NCBI GenBank assembly: GCA_003242355.1
Contig: QGUH01000019.1
Span: 1-12,986 of the forward strand
Direction: 5' to 3'
Source: Pseudomonadota bacterium
Lineage (GTDB): Bacteria; Myxococcota_A; Polyangia; Polyangiales; Polyangiaceae
DNA length: 12,986 nucleotides
Positions 1 to 5,248 of this stretch are shown here, one piece after another. The stretch's first letter is position 1, and each line of letters opens with the position of its first letter. Position numbers and translations under genes: made by a program. The notes under the pieces were generated by a model that was given only the letters and a program-made list of their open reading frames with translations, searched no databases and was not told the origin of the DNA.

Positions 1-1215
1 GGGGTGCTGTGGACAGCGGATCCCCCGCAGATGAAACTGGGGGGCCACGGGGTGGGCGGCCCCGGCGCGACAGTTCGTCGCGGTTCGAGCCAACGCGCCC
101 GTTGCGGGGATGCCGCCGAAGAGCGGAGCGGCGACGTTTCCGATTCCGAGCGCGACGAGCTCCGAGTTCGGCTCGTGGCGCGTGCCGGTCATGCCGTCGG
201 CGATGACCGCCGAGAGCAACGATTCGATGGCGGCCAGGATGGCGATGGTGAACGCCGGCGGAAGCAGCTGCCGGATCCAGTCCAGCGTGAGGGGCGTGCC
301 TTCCCAGGGCAGACCGGGCATCGGAACGGCCCGCGGGATCCCCGGCACCAATTGACCGTTCACTTCGGATTGAAATCGGCTCCCGACCGTTGCCGGGTCG
401 AACTCCGGAAAAAACGCGTTGAGCAGCGCCGCGGAGGCCGACGCCGCGGCGACGGCGAACAGGGGTGCGGGCAGGCGCCGCGTCAGCCGCGGCAGGCCGA
501 GGAGGACGAGCAAGGTGATGGCCGCGGTCGCAACGTCCGGGAGCGACACCGTTCCGCGGGCCCGAAACAGGGCTGCGACCTTCTCGGGGAAATGCTCCGG
601 CAGCGCCTCGACTTGGAGGCCGAGCGCATCCTTGAGCTGCAGAACGAAAATCACCGTGGCGATTCCCGCGGTAAAGCCCGTCGTGACCGGGTGCGGAATG
701 AACTCGATGAGACGCCCGAGCCGAGCGACCCCCATCGCGATCAACATGAGTCCGGCGAGCAAGCCCGCCGTGAGCAAGCCAGCGAGCCCGTACTGGCTCA
801 CGACGGGCGCGAGCACGACGATGAACGCCGCGGTCGGCCCCGTCACCTGAAAGCGCGAGCCCCCGAGCGCTGCCACGAACGCGCCCGCGACGATGGCGGT
901 GTACAGCCCGTGCTGCGGCGGAACACCGGTGGCGATGGCGAGCGCCATGGAAAGCGGAAGCGCGACGATGGCCACCGTGGCGCCCGCGACGAGGTCTCTC
1001 CGGAGCTTCCGGGCGTCGTAGCCTTCGCGGAACACCTCCCGCAGCGCGTGTGCGATCGGGAGGCGGGAAAACTCCTCGACGAAAGTCGCGGGAAGTCGCG
1101 GGATCTTGCGGCGAGATGGACCCTCGCTCTTGGTCCCTGGCGGCTCCTCCGTTCGGCCCGAAGCAGAAGCCCGGTCGGATGTTCTGGACCGCACGTCGTC
1201 GTCGCGAATCGTCAT
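1..1215 (-). CDS. SulP-family anion/carboxylate transporter (N-terminal part, cut by window edge)
   Basis: This is an inner-membrane secondary transporter of the SulP (SLC26-like) family, which moves sulfate, bicarbonate or C4-dicarboxylates; the substrate cannot be read from sequence. The reading frame is open for 405 codons and continues past base 1, so the last membrane helices and the cytosolic STAS domain expected in this family are outside the window. Visible family features are a charged cytosolic leader (about 1-70), the first helix region with RRDLVAGATVAIVALPLSMA (72-91), GLYTAIVAG (103-111), TGPTAAF (125-131), and the C-terminal signature DGMTGTRHEPNSELVALGIG (340-359) followed by GGIPATGALARTATN (367-381). 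These resemble the DauA/YchM branch. ATG at 1215 is preceded by GGTGA; an in-frame GTG lies 7 codons upstream (base 1236), and TTTCACC is repeated at 1221-1227 and 1231-1237. Oddity: residues 391-405 are not hydrophobic where a helix is expected. Confidence 0.9.
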   Translation of the reverse strand, partial: MTIRDDDVRSRTSDRASASGRTEEPPGTKSEGPSRRKIPRLPATFVEEFSRLPIAHALREVFREGYDARKLRRDLVAGATVAIVALPLSMALAIATGVPPQHGLYTAIVAGAFVAALGGSRFQVTGPTAAFIVVLAPVVSQYGLAGLLTAGLLAGLMLIAMGVARLGRLIEFIPHPVTTGFTAGIATVIFVLQLKDALGLQVEALPEHFPEKVAALFRARGTVSLPDVATAAITLLVLLGLPRLTRRLPAPLFAVAAASASAALLNAFFPEFDPATVGSRFQSEVNGQLVPGIPRAVPMPGLPWEGTPLTLDWIRQLLPPAFTIAILAAIESLLSAVIADGMTGTRHEPNSELVALGIGNVAAPLFGGIPATGALARTATNCRAGAAHPVAPQFHLRGIRCPQHP

Positions 1216-1264
1216 GCCTGTTTCACCGAATTTCACCCTCGGACCTTCGAACGCACGGGATCCT

Positions 1265-1280
1265 CGGGACGAACGTCCCG
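1265..1280. repeat. 16-bp inverted repeat in the divergent sulP/dehydrogenase gap
   Basis: CGGGACG-AA-CGTCCCG has perfect 7-base arms around a 2-base centre. It lies 50 bp upstream of the sulP start and 140 bp upstream of the dehydrogenase start, in the only gap from which both genes can be transcribed. The dyad and position fit an operator for a dimeric regulator; a hairpin of 5 bp with a 6-base loop is also possible. No regulator gene adjoins it and no second copy was noticed, so its role is open. The rest of 1216-1420 shows no convincing promoter or small gene. Confidence 0.45.
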
Positions 1281-1420
1281 CCGTCCTGCGTCGAGGCTCC
1301 TCCGGTCGGGAAATGGAAATCGAACCGCAGGCGCGGCATCGCCGGCTGCCCAGAGCCCGCAGGAGCACGACGAGCGATCACGCCTGGCCTCGCTGCGCGG
1401 GCGACAGTTAGCATAAGGCC

Positions 1421-2404
1421 ATGGCTTCGTCGAAGCACATCGTGGTTCTCGACGCGTTCACCACCAATCCGGGTGATACATCGTGGGAGCCGATCGCTTC
1501 CCTGGGTGAGCTCGTAACGTACGACCGAACACCCCCGGAGCTGGTCGTCGACAGATGTCGCAACGCCGACGTGGTGATCACCAACAAGACACGAATCGGC
1601 GCGGCGGAGCTCGCGAGCCTTCCAGGGTTGCGGGGCATCTGCGTGTTGGCGACGGGTTACGACGTCGTGGACGTCGCTGCGGCCCGGGCTCGCGGCATTC
1701 CCGTATGCAACGTGCCCGAATACAGCACGCCGAGCGTCGTCGAGCACACCTTCGCGCTGCTGTTCGAGCTCTATCGCCAGGTCGGCATGCACGCCGCTCT
1801 CGTTCGGGAGGGAGAGTGGGCGCGATCGGCCGATTTTTCCTTTTGGCGGACGCCACAACTCGAGCTTTCGGGGCGTACGCTCGGCATCGTCGGATACGGC
1901 AGCATTGGCCGCGCGGTCGCACGCGTCGCGTTGGCGTTCGGCATGCGCGTCATCGCCACGCGCTCGCGGCGAAACCCTCCGGACCCCGGTGTCACGGCGG
2001 TCGACGTGAATCGGGTCTTCGCCGAAGCGGACGTCGTTTCGCTCCACTGCCCGCTCACCGAAGCCACCAAAGGCTTGGTTCGCTGGGAACGACTCGTCAC
2101 GATGAAGCGGCGCGCCGTCTTGCTCAACACCGCCCGCGGCGGGCTCGTCAACGAGGCGGATCTCGCGCGCGCCTTGCGCGAAGGGGTGATCGCCGGCGCG
2201 GCCGTGGACGTCCTGTCGAGCGAGCCGCCGTCGCTCGACAATCCGCTGTTGTCCGCTCCACGAATCGTCATTACGCCGCACCTGGCCTGGGCGACCCCCG
2301 AGGCGCGCGGCCGGCTGATTGCGGTCACCGCGGAAAACGTACGGGGCATTCTGACGGGATCGCCCGTCCACGTCGTCAATCCCGGCGCTACGGCCGAAGG
2401 CTGA
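1421..2404 (+). CDS. D-2-hydroxyacid dehydrogenase, glycerate/hydroxypyruvate reductase type
   Basis: This is a cytosolic NAD(P)-dependent oxidoreductase of the D-isomer-specific 2-hydroxyacid dehydrogenase family, 327 residues, the usual single-chain length. The N-terminal half holds the substrate-side motif VLATGYDVVD (75-84), which recognises the substrate carboxylate. The Rossmann fold begins with GYGSIG (158-163). The catalytic set is complete: Arg239 in NTARGGLVNE, Glu268 in SSEPP, and His287 in TPHLAWAT. The HLAWATPEAR context and VLATGY motif resemble glycerate dehydrogenase/hydroxypyruvate reductase (HprA-like) rather than phosphoglycerate or formate dehydrogenases; there is no C-terminal ACT domain, which argues against SerA. 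Exact substrate is inference. ATG at 1421 is preceded by AAGG with short spacing. The gene appears monocistronic: it is divergent from sulP and followed by a 304-bp gap with a hairpin 14 bp after its stop. Confidence 0.9.
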   Translation: MASSKHIVVLDAFTTNPGDTSWEPIASLGELVTYDRTPPELVVDRCRNADVVITNKTRIGAAELASLPGLRGICVLATGYDVVDVAAARARGIPVCNVPEYSTPSVVEHTFALLFELYRQVGMHAALVREGEWARSADFSFWRTPQLELSGRTLGIVGYGSIGRAVARVALAFGMRVIATRSRRNPPDPGVTAVDVNRVFAEADVVSLHCPLTEATKGLVRWERLVTMKRRAVLLNTARGGLVNEADLARALREGVIAGAAVDVLSSEPPSLDNPLLSAPRIVITPHLAWATPEARGRLIAVTAENVRGILTGSPVHVVNPGATAEG

Positions 2405-2418
2405 GGCGAGCGCACAGG

Positions 2419-2456
2419 CGCCCCGATTGCGAACGACTCGGCGTTCGAAGGGGGCG
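2419..2456 (+). terminator. Two-tier hairpin after the dehydrogenase gene
   Basis: An outer stem CGCCCC/GGGGCG (2419-2424 with 2451-2456) encloses an inner stem CGAACG/CGTTCG (2430-2435 with 2442-2447) and a 6-base loop. It begins 14 bp after the stop at 2404, where a terminator is expected. There is no T-run after it, so intrinsic termination is uncertain. Confidence 0.4.
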
Positions 2457-2708
2457 AATCGAAAGCGGGAACGGCGCTGGCGGGGGATTCGAGATGGAGC
2501 CGTGGCCCCGAATCTAGCAAGAGACGCACCGGAGTTGGCACTGCTCGAAACCCTCGTTCGCAGCCGAATGGGTGGTCGGCGCGCGCCGGCGTTCTAGAGT
2601 GCACGGGTTGCGCTGGAGGCGGAAGGTGACGCAAATCCTGCGTGCGGCGTGCCACTTCGAGCCTGCTTTTCGCCAGGTCCCTATTGCGGTATCGGTGACC
2701 CGGGAACC
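2457..2708. other. Non-coding gap before the secreted-protein gene
   Basis: Together with the hairpin, 2405-2708 is a 304-bp gap. The short open frames here have no recognisable protein features. A GTG-initiated extension of the downstream gene from 2649 would place 20 extra residues before a good signal peptide and was not used. No clear -35/-10 pair was identified. Confidence 0.5.
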
Positions 2709-3398
2709 ATGCGTTCACAGCGTCGATACGTCGCTTTCTTTCTCGCTGCATCGATCGGGGCTCTCGCCGAGTCCGCGCTCGGGCAGCCTGCTTCCGTCCC
2801 CCCGCCGCGGGGACGCATCGACTTGACCGCGCCGCCACCGCCGCCGAGCGAGCCGCGCAGCTACCACATGCACGACGGCTTCTACGCGCGGGCCAATCTC
2901 GGCATTGGCTCGCTCTGGGCGACTTTCGACGACGACCATCCGAGCGGGGACGACCTCCGCGGCGCGGGCATGCAGTTCTCGCTCGATCTCCTCCTCGGCG
3001 GCTCACCGAGCCCCGGTGTGGCGATCGGAGGCGGTTTGATGTTGCTCGGGGCGCCGTCGGTGGATCTCGAGCGGGGGCGCCTCGAGCAGGATCGCGCCGT
3101 CCAGGCGGCGGTCGTGGGTGCGTTCATCGACGGCTTCCCCATGCCCAACAAGGGCTGGCATTTCGGCGGGTTCATCGGTTTCGCCGGCGTGAACATCGAA
3201 AAGAACGCCAACGACGACATCCAGGAAACGGGTGGGTTCGGTGGCGCCTTCTGGTTCGGACACGATTTCTGGGTCGCTGGCGAGTGGTCGGTCGGGCCGC
3301 TCCTGCGCTTCGCGGGGACGCTCACGGGCAGCGACGAGCGATCGGTGGACGTCTCCACGTTCTCGGCGACACTCGCGTTCACCGGCCTGTACCACTGA
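2709..3398 (+). CDS. Secreted, probably outer-membrane protein of unknown function
   Basis: This 229-residue protein is not recognised as a named family. Residues 1-25 form a signal peptide: MRSQRRYVAF basic start, hydrophobic core FLAASIGALA, and small residues before a likely cut near ALG-Q. A Pro-rich linker (about 28-50) follows. The rest is rich in Gly and aromatic residues with alternating hydrophobic stretches such as FYARANLGIGSLWATF (58-73), FGGFIGFAGV (152-161) and FGGAFWFGHDFWVAGEW (177-193), and ends on Leu-Tyr-His. This pattern suggests a small beta-barrel or barrel-like surface protein, which is inference. ATG at 2709 was chosen because the signal peptide starts there; the ribosome site is weak (GGGAA). 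The gene is isolated: it is followed after 27 bp by a gene on the opposite strand. Confidence 0.75.
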   Translation: MRSQRRYVAFFLAASIGALAESALGQPASVPPPRGRIDLTAPPPPPSEPRSYHMHDGFYARANLGIGSLWATFDDDHPSGDDLRGAGMQFSLDLLLGGSPSPGVAIGGGLMLLGAPSVDLERGRLEQDRAVQAAVVGAFIDGFPMPNKGWHFGGFIGFAGVNIEKNANDDIQETGGFGGAFWFGHDFWVAGEWSVGPLLRFAGTLTGSDERSVDVSTFSATLAFTGLYH

Positions 3399-3413
3399 GC
3401 CCGGAGCACGGGC
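3399..3413. terminator. Short hairpin between convergent genes
   Basis: GCCCG-GAGCA-CGGGC is a 5-bp stem with a 5-base loop, starting right after the stop at 3398 and 13 bp before the end of the convergent gene at 3426. Its symmetry could serve both strands. It is short and has no T-run, so termination is only suggested by position. Confidence 0.25.
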
Positions 3414-3425
3414 CGAGGTCGAGCC

Positions 3426-4904
3426 TCAGCGGACGTACTCGTAGTACTCGACGCCGAGGTCCTGAAACGACCGTTCGTAGGCCGTGCCCACGCGGCTGAT
3501 CACGAACCGATCGCGGGGAGCATAGGTGATGTCGGGCAGCTCCCGGTGATCGTGGAGCGATTCGTATTGCGCCTGCGTGAGATCCACGGCGTCTGCGAGG
3601 GCGCGCGCCGACTGGAAGGTCGCCGCTCGGCGCTCCCACCCCGGAACGGGATGGATCGGAATTGCCTCGGCGGCATCGCCGCTTCCGTAGCCGACCGCGA
3701 TCATCGTCGCGTAATCGAGCTCGAGCTTTTTCTCGGCCGCTTCTTCGAGGCCAGCGCCAATCCAGGCCGGCAGCGCTGCGCTGTACAGGTTTCCGAGCAT
3801 CTTCACGGTCTCGCTGCCCAGGCTCATCTTCTCCGCGAGCAAGTCGCGGAAGCTCGGACGTTTTCGGAGCACGGCGGCCACCGCGCTGGTCGCCGTGTAC
3901 GGATCGACGATGGCGCCGCCTTGGAGCACGTGCGCGAACAGATCGGGGGAGGAGTGCGTCTCGTTCAGCACGGCGTCGACGGAGACGCCGGCTGCGGCAC
4001 AGAGCTCCTCGAGCTCGTCCCGATGGTGGTCGCCGCGCGCCAGGCCGCGCACGTACAGGAACGACATCGCGCGCACCGGCATGAGGTGATACGGCCGGTG
4101 GAAGAACAAGCTCTTGACGCTCGCGTAGTATTGCCCCGGCGAGACGCCCAACCGCTCCAACATGCTCTCGACCGCGTGTACCGTCTCGTCGAGGTACGAA
4201 TAGGTCGAGTATTCGCCGCTGAAGACGGGGAAATCGCTCGGTCGCGTGGTGCGCGGGGCATAGCCCTCGGTGAAGTGGCGCGCGAGCGGCTTTCTGAAGT
4301 CGGGGCCGCGGTAATCGGACGCGCTACCCGCGTGCATCAGGTCCACCGCGAACAGCTTGGGGTGGCGCTCGACGAGCATCGCAACCGCGCCGGCTCCCTG
4401 GGTCTGCTCACCGGTGCTGCCGCGCTCGTACTCGGCCACGTCGGCGCTCACCACGATGGCGAGACGATCCTTTCCGTCGAGCGCGACGTAGCGGAGCGCG
4501 TTCTTCAAGCCGTAAATGCCGCCCAGACAAGCGTGTTTGAACTCCGGCACCTCCAGGTGCCGCGAGAGGCGCGGCAACCCGAGACTCTCGAGCGCACGAT
4601 CGAGCATGCCGCGCACGATCACGGCGCCCGCGGCGTTGTCCGTGCTCGACTCGGTGCCGAGGCCGAGGAAACCCACGCGTTGCGGGTCGATCTCGTTGTC
4701 GAGGATCAGGCGGAGCGCCGCGTTCGCGGCCATGGTGTAGACGTTCTCGTCGCGGCCGAGCACTCGAAAGCTTTCGCCCACGACCGCGCGCACCTTGTTC
4801 CAGTCGTTCCCGGTCCAACGGCACCAATCGTCGAGCCGCACCCGGAAAGGCGGAACGTACAGGCTCATCGCGCTAACGCCCGGAAGATCGTCGAATCGAG
4901 TCAC
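3426..4904 (-). CDS. Hydroxymethylglutaryl-CoA synthase family protein
   Basis: This is a cytosolic thiolase-fold enzyme of the HMG-CoA synthase family, which condenses acetyl-CoA with acetoacetyl-CoA or a similar beta-keto thioester. From the GTG start the chain has 492 residues. Catalytic residues fit the family: Glu85 in GLGTESSTDN, nucleophile Cys126 in FKHACLGG, and His269 in FFHRPYH. Also typical are AIVVSADVAEYERGSTGEQ (149-167) before TQGAGAVAML (168-177), and a C-terminal GYGSGDA (405-411). At 492 residues it is about 100 longer than classical bacterial MvaS, with an unassigned tail after about 415 ending YYEYVR. GTG at 4904 was chosen because an AGG lies 10 bases upstream and the product starts near the first conserved strand (SLYVPPFRV); ATG at 4868 and TTG at 4940 are alternatives. 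No mevalonate or isovaleryl-CoA pathway gene is adjacent, so the pathway is unknown. Confidence 0.85.
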   Translation of the reverse strand: MTRFDDLPGVSAMSLYVPPFRVRLDDWCRWTGNDWNKVRAVVGESFRVLGRDENVYTMAANAALRLILDNEIDPQRVGFLGLGTESSTDNAAGAVIVRGMLDRALESLGLPRLSRHLEVPEFKHACLGGIYGLKNALRYVALDGKDRLAIVVSADVAEYERGSTGEQTQGAGAVAMLVERHPKLFAVDLMHAGSASDYRGPDFRKPLARHFTEGYAPRTTRPSDFPVFSGEYSTYSYLDETVHAVESMLERLGVSPGQYYASVKSLFFHRPYHLMPVRAMSFLYVRGLARGDHHRDELEELCAAAGVSVDAVLNETHSSPDLFAHVLQGGAIVDPYTATSAVAAVLRKRPSFRDLLAEKMSLGSETVKMLGNLYSAALPAWIGAGLEEAAEKKLELDYATMIAVGYGSGDAAEAIPIHPVPGWERRAATFQSARALADAVDLTQAQYESLHDHRELPDITYAPRDRFVISRVGTAYERSFQDLGVEYYEYVR

Positions 4905-5021
4905 GGGCCGATGCCTACAGCCGGACTCCGTCCCTGGCAAGAATCACCGGCGGTTCGACGGCACGGCAGACCGCGAAATCCGAAGCTGGGAACCGAAGAT
5001 TTCGGCCTTCCCCGACGAAGA

Positions 5022-5038
5022 AGCCCGAATTCCGGGCT
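5022..5038 (-). terminator. Candidate terminator hairpin after the SNF2 gene
   Basis: AGCCCG-AATTC-CGGGCT is a 6-bp stem with a 5-base loop. Read on the minus strand it is followed by TTCTTC, the nearest thing to a T-rich tail here. It lies about 210 bp past the SNF2 stop, so it would end a long untranslated tail or separate the two minus-strand genes. Confidence 0.35.
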
Positions 5039-5134
5039 CGGCGAGGGGGCAGGAACGGTCACGGTGATCGCTGCATCGGAGTCGTTCCGCCGGGCGTCAC
5101 CGACGGGAACGCTCACGGCGACGTCGGAACGTGC

Positions 5135-5241
5135 TCGGCCGGGCGCCGACGACGGAGACGCCGACGGCGTCGGACGCGTTCGGCCGGGCGCAGGCGAGCG
5201 GGCGCCGCGGGCCCGATTCGAGGATGCAGTCGGCCGGGCGC
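5135..5241. repeat. Three copies of a 12-mer, TCGGCCGGGCGC
   Basis: Exact copies lie at 5135-5146, 5180-5191 and 5230-5241, with 45- and 50-bp periods. All are outside genes, and the last ends 8 bp before the end of the SNF2 gene. The bases between copies are not obviously conserved. It may be degenerate duplication, a protein-binding series, or chance in GC-rich DNA. Confidence 0.5.
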
Positions 5242-5248
5242 GCGGCGG

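Larger units (their letters stand above)
4905..5248. other. Non-coding gap with inverted and direct repeats
   Basis: This 344-bp stretch lies downstream of the SNF2 gene and upstream of the HMG-CoA-synthase-family gene, both on the minus strand. Open frames here have no protein-like features. It holds an inverted repeat CGAAATC/GATTTCG (4974-4980 and 4998-5004), a small hairpin CCGAA-GAT-TTCGG (4993-5005), a stronger hairpin at 5022-5038, a dyad GACGCCG-A-CGGCGTC (5157-5171) and three copies of a 12-mer (5135-5241). It must contain the promoter of the downstream gene if the two are not cotranscribed, but no convincing box was seen. Confidence 0.55.

Noticed and set aside
4..1416. A 470-codon plus-strand open frame
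   Set aside because: It is an Arg-rich antisense shadow of the sulP gene, whose minus-strand product carries clear family motifs.
2239..2257. GACAA and TTGTC separated by 7 bases inside the dehydrogenase gene
   Set aside because: The spacing differs from the operator-like sites and it lies within conserved coding sequence; treated as coincidence.
2639..2654. A second sigma-54-like match on the minus strand, TGGCACG-CCGC-ACGCA
   Set aside because: It has the GG and GC doublets at the right spacing, but its -12 part is poorer, it points away from the plus-strand gene and no minus-strand gene follows it. It also shows that such matches can occur by chance, which tempers the gspC promoter call.
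4901..5116. A 71-codon minus-strand open frame in the gap before the HMG-CoA-synthase-family gene
   Set aside because: Its composition looks random, it covers the hairpin cluster and it overlaps the chosen start of the next gene.
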